From positions 30,943-94,942 of the forward strand of contig JACQUA010000106.1 in NCBI GenBank assembly GCA_016210565.1: a DNA stretch of 64,000 bases, read 5' to 3'. The notes beneath the pieces were generated by a model, which saw only the letters and a list, made by a program, of their open reading frames with translations, did no database searches and had not been told where the DNA came from. Source of the stretch: Chloroflexota bacterium (lineage in GTDB: Bacteria; Chloroflexota; Dehalococcoidia; JACQUA01). The translations under genes were made by a program, and so were the position numbers. This document shows positions 1 through 8,141 of this stretch, in pieces (positions within the stretch are counted from its first letter, which is position 1; every line of letters starts with the position of its first letter).

Positions 1-896
1 CCTATTTCGCCGCGCCGCAGGCCGCCTCGAAGACGGTCTGGTTGGAACACTTCGAGGCCGGGGACGCTTTATCCCTGATCGAAAAAGAGAGGGCAACGGT
101 GGTGTGCGGGGTCCCGGCCATGTACGCCCTAATGGTGAAATATCCCCGCTGCCGGGACCACGACCTGAGCTCCGTCCGCGTCTGGTGGTGCGGCAGCGCC
201 TTCCTGCCCTATCCGCTGGCGGTGGAGGTGGAAGAGAAGCTGGGGGCGAAGATCGTCAACGGCCTGGGCGCGGTCGACTTCGGGGGCACCACCGTGGGCG
301 GTCCCGAGGACTCCCGCGAGACGCGCATCCTCACGGTGGGCAAACCGCGGTCGGGAACGCTCATCAAGATAGTCGGCGAGGACGGCGGCGAGGTGGAACA
401 GGGCGCGGTGGGCGAGATATGGGGCAGCGGCCCGGCCAGCTCCAGCGGCTATTACCTGAACCCCGAAGCCACCTGGCAGACCTGGACCCGGGACGGCTGG
501 TTCAGGACGGGCGACCTGGGCCGGTTTGACGACGACGGCAATGTCCTGATTGTCGGACGGAAGAAAGAGGTTATCATCCGGGGCGGCCAGAACATCTACC
601 CGGCGGAAATCGAGGGCCTGCTGGCGGCCCATCCCAAAATCGCCGCCGTGGCCCTGGTAGGCATGCCGGACGCGATCATGGGAGAAAAAGCCTGCGCCTA
701 TGTGGTGCCCAGGGGCGGACAACAACTTGGCCTCGAGGACGTAGTCCAATTTCTGAAGGGGCAGGATATCGCTCCCTACAAAATACCGGAACGCCTGGAG
801 CTGGTCGCCGAGCTGCCTATGGTGGCGGGGTTGCAGAAGGTCAACAAGAAGGTGCTGCAGGAAGACATAGCGATGAAGCTGGGGAACGCGGCCTAA
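1..896 (+). CDS. Acyl-CoA synthetase (AMP-forming), C-terminal part
   Basis: This is the 3' part of an AMP-binding (ANL superfamily) ligase gene. The frame is open upstream of the first TTG at 42 to the window edge, so the start lies outside. Visible motifs are the GWFRTGD segment and the hinge region GRKKEVIIRGGQNIYPAEIE, both diagnostic of acyl/aryl-CoA ligases. Near the end, KVNKK carries the likely catalytic lysine. The expected reaction is ATP-dependent activation of a carboxylic acid to its adenylate and then its CoA thioester in the cytoplasm. The A5-like position reads GLGAVDFGG, closer to aryl-acid or cyclohexanecarboxylate ligases than to acetyl-CoA synthetase, but the substrate is open. 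It converges on the histidine kinase with a hairpin repeat between them. Confidence 0.9.
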   Translation, partial: YFAAPQAASKTVWLEHFEAGDALSLIEKERATVVCGVPAMYALMVKYPRCRDHDLSSVRVWWCGSAFLPYPLAVEVEEKLGAKIVNGLGAVDFGGTTVGGPEDSRETRILTVGKPRSGTLIKIVGEDGGEVEQGAVGEIWGSGPASSSGYYLNPEATWQTWTRDGWFRTGDLGRFDDDGNVLIVGRKKEVIIRGGQNIYPAEIEGLLAAHPKIAAVALVGMPDAIMGEKACAYVVPRGGQQLGLEDVVQFLKGQDIAPYKIPERLELVAELPMVAGLQKVNKKVLQEDIAMKLGNAA

Positions 897-960
897 TGCA
901 GGGCCCGGCCGCGGGGTGGGGAATCTTGTGATCTTGAATCTGCAATCTTGAATCCCTTAT

Positions 961-1003
961 GGTGGGTTCGTCCCGATTACCATCGGGACTTAACCCACCC
1001 TAC
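961..1003. repeat. Nested hairpin repeat GGTGGGTT...AACCCACC between convergent genes
   Basis: An inverted repeat (GGTGGGTT / AACCCACC) encloses a second one (TCCCGAT / ATCGGGA). It sits between two convergent genes and could terminate both, but the same motif recurs across the window (15603, 19211, 29996, 32651, 32999, 50963), so it is primarily a dispersed repeat. Confidence 0.7.
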
Positions 1004-1008
1004 ACCGT

Positions 1009-2100
1009 CTAACCGTTCTGCAAGGGCAACGTGAAGCTGAAAGTGGAGCCCTTACCCGGCTCGGATTCTACCCATATCTTGCCGCCGTGGGCTTCCACCA
1101 GTCGTTTGCAGACGAGTAAGCCGAGGCCCAGCCCGGGCCTGGTCGTCGACGTCTCCGCCAGGCGCTCGAAGGACTGGAATAGCCTGGCCTGGTCATCCGG
1201 AGAGATTCCCTTGCCCTGGTCGCTCACGCTTATCACCAGGTGGTCGCTTCCCTTCCTGGCGGAAATGCGCACCTCGGTCCCCGCGTCGGAGTATTTGCCT
1301 GCATTGATCAAGAGATTATTGAGTATCAGTTCCACCCGGACCCGGTCGGCGGAAACAGGAGGCAGATCATGAGGGATGTCCAGATTCAACCGGTGGCTGC
1401 TCAGGTGGGAGCTTTCCTTTTCCACGACACCCCTCACGATTGCGGCCATTTCAAACGTCCCTTTTTGCAGGGACAGCCGGTCTGACTGATAGCGGGAAAG
1501 TTCAAGAAGATTACCCACGATATGATTGAGGGATTCGGCGCCATCCATGGCGTCATGAAGCAGACTCCGGGCGTCTTCCGGCGGTACCCCCTCGGTCATC
1601 GCGGTTCCCAGGGCGCCCATGAGGACGGTCAGAGGCGTGCGTATTTCATGGGACACCATGCCGATGAATTCATCTTTCATCCGTTCCGTCTTCTTGCGCT
1701 CCGTGATATCGAATGTAATGGACACAGCATAATCCCGGCCGCCGATGGTAATCCGCTCGTTAGAAGAAATCACCGTAACAAGCCTGCCGGTCTTTGTCCG
1801 CACCGTGCGCTCGGGTGTTTGGTCCTTGCCTTGCTCGAGCAGCGACCGAGTTGATTGCGCTCGTTCCTCCGGCTTAACAAACATGTTTAGTTCAGCCGAG
1901 GTGTGGCCGAGAAGCTCTTCACGGGAATATTCCATCAGGCGACAAAAACTATCATTCACCTCCGTCCAGCGGCCTTCGGGCAGGCGGGCGATAGTCATGG
2001 CGACAGGGCTGGAGTAAAAAGCCTTGAAGAAGCGCTCCCTCGCTTTTAGCCTGCCGGACTTCGTTGCCTCAAACAGCGCCGCCCGGGGCAGTCGGGTCAC
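1009..2100 (-). CDS. PAS-domain sensor histidine kinase
   Basis: A cytoplasmic hybrid-less histidine kinase of 363 residues. A PAS domain occupies roughly residues 25-135 ([20 protein letters not shown] onward, ending in the PAC-like [11 protein letters not shown]). The dimerisation/phosphoacceptor motif is [12 protein letters not shown] with the phosphorylated His, followed by an HATPase_c domain with N box [11 protein letters not shown]1 DQGKGIS and G2 [12 protein letters not shown]. No transmembrane segment or signal peptide is visible, so it should sense an intracellular cue or cofactor. No response regulator is adjacent; it is an orphan kinase here. Confidence 0.93.
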   Translation of the reverse strand: MTRLPRAALFEATKSGRLKARERFFKAFYSSPVAMTIARLPEGRWTEVNDSFCRLMEYSREELLGHTSAELNMFVKPEERAQSTRSLLEQGKDQTPERTVRTKTGRLVTVISSNERITIGGRDYAVSITFDITERKKTERMKDEFIGMVSHEIRTPLTVLMGALGTAMTEGVPPEDARSLLHDAMDGAESLNHIVGNLLELSRYQSDRLSLQKGTFEMAAIVRGVVEKESSHLSSHRLNLDIPHDLPPVSADRVRVELILNNLLINAGKYSDAGTEVRISARKGSDHLVISVSDQGKGISPDDQARLFQSFERLAETSTTRPGLGLGLLVCKRLVEAHGGKIWVESEPGKGSTFSFTLPLQNG

Positions 2101-2289
2101 TTCCTCGATGTGCGTGTACAGACATTTCGCCGTCTTCCGTGCCTTTGATTTCGGCGTCCGAGTCAGCCATCCTGCTGACCTGCTTCCAGATATTACCTTG
2201 CGGGCATTATATACCAGCCCCTCTTGTTTTGCTAATACAAAGGCAGGAACTGTTGCAGCATCATGTGCTGTGCTGCGAGGCCGTGGCGG

Positions 2290-2329
2290 TTTGATTTATC
2301 AAACCCGACTGAACGCTTGATGAATCAAG
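2290..2329. repeat. Double-hairpin repeat element, copy 1
   Basis: Forty bases holding two small hairpins, TTTGAT-TT-ATCAAA and CTTGAT-GA-ATCAAG. The same 40-base arrangement occurs once more, in inverted orientation, at 58263-58302. The rest of 2101-2721 holds no convincing gene; it carries AT-rich repeat-like sequence (for example GTTTGTATTAATACAG near 2368) and possibly the histidine kinase promoter. Confidence 0.6.
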
Positions 2330-2721
2330 TCGCCAGGCTTTGGACAGGCTGCATGATTTACCCCGTTTGTATTAATACAGAGGCAGACGATGGCTTTGGC
2401 CTCCCGCTTGAGCAGCTTCTCCCCGGTCTGCGGCTCACGGCTTCGCGGTTTCCCCCTGGCAAAGGCGGGGAAGAGTGACGCCGCCGGATAGCCGATGTAT
2501 AATACCGGGTGATTCAAACCTCGAATAGACACGAATTTGCACTGAGTACTGCCCTTTCATTCCCCCGTGCCGGCCATTGCGTCCGGCCGCTACTCGCTGC
2601 CTATTTCGCGTTCATTCGTTTCAATTCGTGGTTCCACTTATGGGCCGCTTCCGGGCTGGAAGGGCATCAGGCATGGGCAAAAGCAGGCCTTTGAGGGAGA
2701 GGACCAGACAGGGGTTTTCCC

Positions 2722-2772
2722 ATGTACGACTTCAGAGAAAAGGTGGCGCTGGTCACCGGAGCGTGGAACTGA
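2722..2772 (+). pseudogene. Truncated 5' end of a short-chain dehydrogenase/reductase gene
   Basis: The frame reads MYDFREKVALVTGA then WN and stop. F-x-x-K-VALVTGA is the standard N-terminus of an SDR, just before the glycine-rich NAD(P)-binding loop. Homology ends exactly where the TGxxxGxG loop should follow, and the restriction island begins. No matching SDR 3' part is seen after the island (11108-11349), so the rest was deleted or moved. Confidence 0.7.
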
Positions 2773-2846
2773 ACCTTGAAATCAAAAGGCTGGAGGCCGA
2801 ACTGAGCGCAGTAAAGGCAAAGCTAAGGACAGGAGATGATCAGTGA
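2764..2846 (+). pseudogene. Orphan 3' tail of a gene upstream of the DUF262 nuclease
   Basis: About 27 codons (…LEIKRLEAELSAVKAKL…) ending in TGA at 2844-2846, which overlaps the GTG start of the next gene as GTGA. Such coupling is typical of an operon, so this looks like the coiled-coil C-terminus of a lost upstream member of the restriction operon, cut at the same junction that truncates the SDR. The family cannot be told from so little sequence. Confidence 0.4.
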
Positions 2847-4534
2847 AGAACAGAAACCAGACCGCAAAGAAGATAGTCGGAGTTCTCAACAATGTCGACG
2901 AAGATGGCGGATTCTGGCTACCTAACATTCAACGGCCTTTTGTCTGGAGTGAAGAGCAGATCTGCAAGATGTTCGACTCGATCCTACGTGAGTATCCCAT
3001 CGGTACTATGTTGGTCTGGAAGACGAAGAGCATCATCCGACACCGAAGGTTCATCGACAACTGGAAGGATACGCTTCACTTAAGCGATTTTTATGTCCCG
3101 CAGAATGAAAGGAAGAAATGCCTTGTGCTCGATGGTCAGCAGAGGCTTCAGAGCATGTTCATTGGCTTGCGCGGCAGTTTTGAGGGTAAGGAACTTTGCT
3201 TCGACCTGCTGAGCGGAGAAGTTGCGGCTCCGGACGATGTGAAATACAAATTTAAGTTCGCCTATCCAGGGGCAGTCGCATTCCCCTGGGTGAAGTTCAA
3301 GGACCTAATATTCGATACGAGGAACAAGCGCGAAGTCCTAAATGGCCTGAAGGCCGGTGCCGGCCGCGCGCTAAGTGAGAGGGAATTGAACAAGCTGGAG
3401 GATCACCTTGATCTGGTTGACCGGACGTTCAAGATAGACGAGGCGGTGACATACCAAGAGTTGGACAGTATCGATAACCCCGCCCTTTATACCGAGGATG
3501 ACGTGGTCGAGATTTTTATTCGCGCCAATTCGGGCGGGACAAAGCTAGGCAAGTCGGACTTGCTCTTCTCACTTCTGAATGCGCACTGGGACGTGGCAGA
3601 CACGAAGATGGAAGATCTATTGGACACTCTTAACCGACATGGCTTTGCATTTGACCGAGACTTTGTCTTGAAGACATGCCTGGTGTTGTTAGGACAAGGT
3701 GCGCGGTATGAGGTGGACAAGTTTCGCAAGGCGGGCGTACGCGAGGATATCGAGGCGAAGTGGGACGAGATTGCGAAGGCCATCCAGGACGTTCTTGACT
3801 TCGTTCGCGGCAAGACTTTCATCCAGTGCGACAAGGCGCTGCCAACGTATTTGGTGCTGGTGCCCTTGGTCTATCTGCGCTATCACTACCCTGAAGCTTG
3901 GAAGAAAGCGAGGGATGTTGATAGCTACCTGCTGCGTTGCTCGCTTGCCGGCGTATTCGGCGGAGTGCCCGACAACCTAATCGACGCCTTGGTCAGGAAA
4001 CTCACCGAATCGAAAGAGTTTAGCGTGGACGAAGCGTTCGGTATCATCCGCACTCAAAACCGCACCTTGGAGTTGAGTGAGGAACGCTTTTTTCAAATGG
4101 GGTACAGCTCAAACACGATCCACCTGCTGTTCAATCTGTGGTATCGCGACTTCAACCATACTCCTGCCTATGACAATAACCTTCCTCAGATAGACCATAT
4201 CTTCCCGCAAAGCGCGCTCCGGAAGGTGAAAGTGCAAAATCCTAAGACCGGGCATTGGGACCTCATAAAGTATCACGAGGTACAGCGCAACCAACTTGCC
4301 AATTGTATGCTGCTCAGCCGGGAGGAGAACGGCGCCGGCGGCAAAGGGGACACCCTGCCCGAAGATTGGTTCGCTGGAAAAGACAGGAGCTATCTGGACA
4401 AGCACTTGATCCCGACTGATCCGTCCCTCTGGAAGATGGAGCGATTCGAGGACTTTGTTGAAGAACGGAAGAAACTGGTTCGCACACGGTTCAACTACCT
4501 GCTGGTGCCTGTGGCTGCAAACAGGACTCCTTAA
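2843..4534 (+). CDS. DUF262 / GmrSD-type nuclease
   Basis: A 563-residue protein with a DUF262 N-terminal domain (PNIQRPFVWSEEQICKMFDS, then LDGQQRLQS, the DGQQR motif typical of the ParB-like NTPase fold). A C-terminal HNH-type segment is centred on QIDHIFPQSAL near residue 450 and resembles DUF1524. In GmrSD, these two parts restrict modified (glucosylated hydroxymethylcytosine) phage DNA. The GTG start is preceded by AGGAG. It lies 14 bases before the methyltransferase gene, so it probably belongs to the same defence operon. Base composition is visibly more AT-rich than in the metabolic genes. Function as a modification-dependent restriction enzyme is inferred from the family. Confidence 0.88.
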   Translation: MKNRNQTAKKIVGVLNNVDEDGGFWLPNIQRPFVWSEEQICKMFDSILREYPIGTMLVWKTKSIIRHRRFIDNWKDTLHLSDFYVPQNERKKCLVLDGQQRLQSMFIGLRGSFEGKELCFDLLSGEVAAPDDVKYKFKFAYPGAVAFPWVKFKDLIFDTRNKREVLNGLKAGAGRALSERELNKLEDHLDLVDRTFKIDEAVTYQELDSIDNPALYTEDDVVEIFIRANSGGTKLGKSDLLFSLLNAHWDVADTKMEDLLDTLNRHGFAFDRDFVLKTCLVLLGQGARYEVDKFRKAGVREDIEAKWDEIAKAIQDVLDFVRGKTFIQCDKALPTYLVLVPLVYLRYHYPEAWKKARDVDSYLLRCSLAGVFGGVPDNLIDALVRKLTESKEFSVDEAFGIIRTQNRTLELSEERFFQMGYSSNTIHLLFNLWYRDFNHTPAYDNNLPQIDHIFPQSALRKVKVQNPKTGHWDLIKYHEVQRNQLANCMLLSREENGAGGKGDTLPEDWFAGKDRSYLDKHLIPTDPSLWKMERFEDFVEERKKLVRTRFNYLLVPVAANRTP

Positions 4535-4548
4535 AGGATAAGGCAAAC

Positions 4549-6468
4549 ATGAAGAAACTGACAGACCAGGACCCGGAGACCAAGTCGCCCGACTTTGTTG
4601 CGGAGAATATCGAACAGCTCAAAGCCCTCTTCCCTGAAACATTTACCGAGGACAAAATAGACTTTGACGTGCTCAAGCAGCTCCTCGGCGGCCGCGTGGA
4701 TGAGCGGGAGGAGAAATACGGCCTCAACTGGCACGGTAAGCGCCGCGCCCGCCAGGTCGCCCTTACCCCATCAACCGGCACCCTGCGCCCCTGCCCGGAG
4801 GACAGCGTGGACTGGGACACGACGCAAAACCTGATGATCGAGGGCGACAATCTTGAAGTGCTCAAGCTCCTTCAAAAATCCTACGCCGGGAAGGTGAAGC
4901 TCATCTATATCGATCCGCCCTATAACACGGGCAATGAATTCGTCTATCCAGACGACTTTGGGGACACCATCCGCAACTACCTCGAACTCACCGGCCAGTT
5001 GGATGACCAGGGACACAGGCAGGAATCACATCATGATCTCCCCAAGAACTCCGCCGCATCTGGCCGTTTCCACACCGACTGGCTCAATATGATGTATCCC
5101 CGGTTGAAGCTGGCAAGGAATCTTTTGAGGGATGACGGGGTAGTATTCATATCTATTGATGATAATGAAGTGGCAAATCTTCGCAGACTCGGAGACGATG
5201 TCTTCGGTGAGGAGAACTTCGTAGCCACTCTTATCTGGCAAAAAGTGTTTTCGCCTAAGAACACGGCAAAATACTTTTCCGAGGACCACGATTATATTCT
5301 TGTCTTTGCTAAGAGCAAGGAAACGTGGTTACCAGAGTTGCTACCCAGAACCGAAGACGCAAACGATCGCTATGCCAATCCCGATAATGACCCACGTGGC
5401 CCGTGGTCCTCCAGTGATCTGACTGCCAGGAACTACTACGGTGACGGGCAGTATAGCGTTACCGGGCGTACTGGCAAGACGTTTGGGGCAGGAAAAGGTC
5501 GCTATTGGCGGCAGAATCTTGAGAAGTTCAAAGCCCTTGATGCGGACAATCGAGTTTGGTGGGGGGAAAATGGGGCAAACATGCCGCGATTAAAGCGATT
5601 CTTATCGGAGGTGAAGGAGGGCATTGTGCCCCAAACCCTACTGCTTCACACCACGGTTGGAAATACGCAGGAAGCCAAGAAAGAACTTCTTGAGTTTGCC
5701 GAATTCGAGAACACCGAGAACGTACTTAATTCCGTCAAACCCACGCGTCTTCTACGCCATATTATCAGGATCGGCACAACACCTGGCTCTGACGACATTG
5801 TCTTGGACTTTTTTGCAGGGAGCGGCCCAACAGGACACGCTATTATGTTGCAGAATCTTGAAGACGAGAGCAGACGGAGGTTTATCCTTGTTCAACTTCC
5901 AGAGCCGTTACCTGTGCCGGAAAAGGTAGTTAGAACCATCGCGGACCTGGCCAAGTCGAGGATGAGGAACGTCATCAAGGACCTCGTCAACAAGGATAGT
6001 GGCAAGCTCGATCTTGATGGCACGCATAAGAAGGACCTCGGCTTTCGTGTTTTCAAGCTGGATTCGAGCAATATCCGGGCGTGGGAACCGGACCGCGATA
6101 ACCTGGCGGCCACATTGGAGGAGCACGCCGAGCACCTGAAAACCGACCGCACCGAGGCGGACATCCTCTTCGAGCTATTGCTCAAGCTCGGCCTCGACCT
6201 GACGGTGCCCATTGAGCAAAAGATCATCGGCGGTAAGTCCGTCCATAGCATCGGCTCGGGCACTTTACTCGTCTGTCTGGCTACGCAGATTTCTGCCGCA
6301 GAAGTGGAGCCGCTGGCCCTCGGCATCGTGGAGTGGCATAAGCAACTGGCGCCGGCAGGCGAGACACAGGTTGTCTTCCGTGACAGCGCCTTCAGCGATG
6401 ACGTGGCCAAGACTAACCTCACCGCCATTCTCCAGCAGTACGGACTGGAAAACGTGAGGAGCCTGTAA
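4549..6468 (+). CDS. mod: Type III restriction-modification methyltransferase (Mod)
   Basis: An adenine-N6/cytosine-N4 DNA methyltransferase of 639 residues with beta-class motif order: the catalytic motif IYIDPPYNTGNEF near residues 120-132 precedes the AdoMet-binding motif DFFAGSGPTGHA near 420. The region between them would hold the target-recognition domain. It recognises the site and partners with Res, encoded at 8138. The final residues, LQQYGLENVRSL, reappear almost unchanged at the end of the next gene. It is separated from res by two inserted genes, whereas canonical type III operons are mod-res. Confidence 0.93.
   Translation: MKKLTDQDPETKSPDFVAENIEQLKALFPETFTEDKIDFDVLKQLLGGRVDEREEKYGLNWHGKRRARQVALTPSTGTLRPCPEDSVDWDTTQNLMIEGDNLEVLKLLQKSYAGKVKLIYIDPPYNTGNEFVYPDDFGDTIRNYLELTGQLDDQGHRQESHHDLPKNSAASGRFHTDWLNMMYPRLKLARNLLRDDGVVFISIDDNEVANLRRLGDDVFGEENFVATLIWQKVFSPKNTAKYFSEDHDYILVFAKSKETWLPELLPRTEDANDRYANPDNDPRGPWSSSDLTARNYYGDGQYSVTGRTGKTFGAGKGRYWRQNLEKFKALDADNRVWWGENGANMPRLKRFLSEVKEGIVPQTLLLHTTVGNTQEAKKELLEFAEFENTENVLNSVKPTRLLRHIIRIGTTPGSDDIVLDFFAGSGPTGHAIMLQNLEDESRRRFILVQLPEPLPVPEKVVRTIADLAKSRMRNVIKDLVNKDSGKLDLDGTHKKDLGFRVFKLDSSNIRAWEPDRDNLAATLEEHAEHLKTDRTEADILFELLLKLGLDLTVPIEQKIIGGKSVHSIGSGTLLVCLATQISAAEVEPLALGIVEWHKQLAPAGETQVVFRDSAFSDDVAKTNLTAILQQYGLENVRSL
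6430..6468 (+). repeat. Direct repeat at the 3' end of mod (copy 1)
   Basis: Thirty-nine bases encoding the last twelve residues and stop of Mod. They match 7111-7149 at 36 of 39 positions by eye, in the same frame and direction. Confidence 0.85.
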
Positions 6469-6477
6469 GGAGAAACG

Positions 6478-7149
6478 GTGAATAAGGATTTGACCAACTC
6501 GCCCCTGGAAAGGCAGAACATCCTGAATAACCCCTATGCGCTGGTTGAGATCGAGAAAGCAGCCGGCAACCGCGGTATTGCGTTTGAGGGTAAGACTGTG
6601 GTGCTGAAGGGGCAACTGCCAACGTTTTTCGAGGTGACTACCCGCACAGTGGACAATTATCTGGAGAAATTCAGCGAAGAACTGCGCCAAAACGGATACG
6701 ATATCCTGAAAGGTAAACGCTTACGGGAGTTGAAGTTATCAACTCGCCATAACTTTGTTCACGAAACAGATTTCGTGAACAAATCCATGACACGTCAACT
6801 GGGCGTCTTTGATTTTCGCGCCTTTCTCAACCTCGCCATGCTCATGATCGAGAGCGATCGAGCGCGGCTATTACGCCAGGCGATCCTTGATATCGTCATC
6901 GACACCATAAACCAGCGCACCGGCGGCGGTACAAAATATATCAACCAGCGGGGCGAAGATTTCCTGCAATCCGCATTCGTCGAAGAGAACTACCGCAAGC
7001 AGTTCACCGACGCGCTCAAGAACTGTGTGGACATGGGCAATTTCAAATATGCCCTGTACACCGACAAGATTTATGTGAGCATGGACTATCAGTTCGCCGC
7101 CATCGTGGTCCTCCAGCATTACGGACTTGAAAACGTGAGGAGCCTGTGA
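6478..7149 (+). CDS. DNA-binding-like accessory protein with a Mod-derived C-terminus (chimeric, probably truncated)
   Basis: A 223-residue protein starting at GTG, nine bases after mod, with AGGAG upstream. The N-terminal ~200 residues (NNPYALVEIEKAAG…, FFEVTTRTVDNYL, LGVFDFRAFLNLAMLMIESDRAR, TGGGTKYINQRGEDF) belong to a family I recall only as 'DNA-binding protein', often found beside restriction or KilA/RhuM-type genes; members I recall are longer. After DKIYVSMDYQ the sequence switches to FAAIVVLQHYGLENVRSL, nearly the tail of Mod. The likely history is insertion or recombination that fused its truncated body to a second copy of the mod end. Its role is unknown. Confidence 0.65.
   Translation: MNKDLTNSPLERQNILNNPYALVEIEKAAGNRGIAFEGKTVVLKGQLPTFFEVTTRTVDNYLEKFSEELRQNGYDILKGKRLRELKLSTRHNFVHETDFVNKSMTRQLGVFDFRAFLNLAMLMIESDRARLLRQAILDIVIDTINQRTGGGTKYINQRGEDFLQSAFVEENYRKQFTDALKNCVDMGNFKYALYTDKIYVSMDYQFAAIVVLQHYGLENVRSL
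7111..7149 (+). repeat. Direct repeat copied from the 3' end of mod (copy 2)
   Basis: Second copy of the 39-base mod terminus, here closing the 223-residue accessory gene (LQHYGLENVRSL, TGA instead of TAA). Its stop overlaps the ATG of rhuM. Confidence 0.85.
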
Positions 7150-8141
7150 TGAGCCAGTTCCTCATCTACCAGAGCGAGGACGGCCGCACAAAGCTCGACG
7201 TGCGCCTCGAAGGTCAGACCGTCTGGCTCAATCAGATGCAGATCAAAGAGCTGTTTGGCAAGGCCAAGGGCACCATCAGCGAGCACATCAAGCACATCTT
7301 CGAAGACGAAGAGCTGACCCAAGAAGCAACTGTTCGGCTATTCCGAACAGTTCAAAAAGAGGGCGGCCGCGAGGTCGTTCGCGAGGTGGAATTCTACAAC
7401 CTCGACATGGTACTGGCACTGGGCTTCCGCGTGCGCAGCCCCGTGGCCGTGCGCTTTCGGCGGTGGGCCGCGGACAAGCTCAAAGAGTACATCGTCAAGG
7501 GCTTCGTGCTGGACGACGAGCGCCTGAAGAACCCAAAGATCGGCAATGACTACTTCGAGGAGCTCACACGGCGCATCCAGGACATCCGCACCAGCGAGCG
7601 ACGTTTTTACCAGAAGATCACCGACATCTACACTACGAGCATCGACTACGACAAGGACCACCCGCTCACCCAGGATTTTTTCGCCACGGTGCAAAACAAG
7701 GTGCACTACGCGATACATGGACAGACCGCCGCCGAGGTGATCTTGACCCGCGCTGACAGCAGAAAGCCGAACATGGGCCTCACCACCTGGGAAGGGGCAC
7801 GCATACGCAAATCGGACGTCGCCATCGCGAAGAACTATTTGAACGAAGAAGAGCTACGTGCGCTCAATAACCTTGTAGAGCAGTATCTCATTTTTGCCGA
7901 GTCCCAGGCCGAGCGACGGATAGCCATGACGATGAACGATTGGATCACGAAGCTGGAAGGTTTCATGACCTTGAACGACCGGGATGTCCTCCAGAACGCG
8001 GGCAAGGTCTCGGCGGAATTGGCCAAGGAGCACGCCGAGCGCGAGTTCGCCGAATTCCGCCGGGCCGAGGATCGAAGCCTGGAATCCGATTTCGACCGCG
8101 CTGTAAAGCAATTGCCGTCGCCAATGAAGGACAAGCCATGA
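7149..8141 (+). CDS. rhuM: RhuM family protein
   Basis: A 330-residue protein of the virulence RhuM family, with the N-terminal signature FLIYQSEDGRTKLDVRL, VWLNQMQIKELF and VEFYNLDMVLALGFRVRS, the last typical of Bro/KilA-N-like DNA-binding proteins. ATG at 7149 overlaps the preceding stop as TGATG; a GTG one codon earlier is possible. Its own stop overlaps the ATG of res (ATGA), so translation is coupled. RhuM genes are frequent cargo within restriction operons; a DNA-binding regulatory or toxin-like role is inferred and not proven. Confidence 0.88.
   Translation: MSQFLIYQSEDGRTKLDVRLEGQTVWLNQMQIKELFGKAKGTISEHIKHIFEDEELTQEATVRLFRTVQKEGGREVVREVEFYNLDMVLALGFRVRSPVAVRFRRWAADKLKEYIVKGFVLDDERLKNPKIGNDYFEELTRRIQDIRTSERRFYQKITDIYTTSIDYDKDHPLTQDFFATVQNKVHYAIHGQTAAEVILTRADSRKPNMGLTTWEGARIRKSDVAIAKNYLNEEELRALNNLVEQYLIFAESQAERRIAMTMNDWITKLEGFMTLNDRDVLQNAGKVSAELAKEHAEREFAEFRRAEDRSLESDFDRAVKQLPSPMKDKP

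Noticed and set aside
129-749. Long open frames on the strand opposite to real genes (for example 129-749, 14203-14388, 20995-22206, 33200-34390, 35505-36980, 49433-50776, 62402-63637)
   Set aside because: They mirror recognised genes in GC-rich DNA, show biased composition and no family motifs.
7940-8137. 66-residue N-terminal extension of Res
   Set aside because: It overlaps rhuM out of frame, and the family-typical start MKLHFEPNLDYQ with ATGA coupling lies at 8138.
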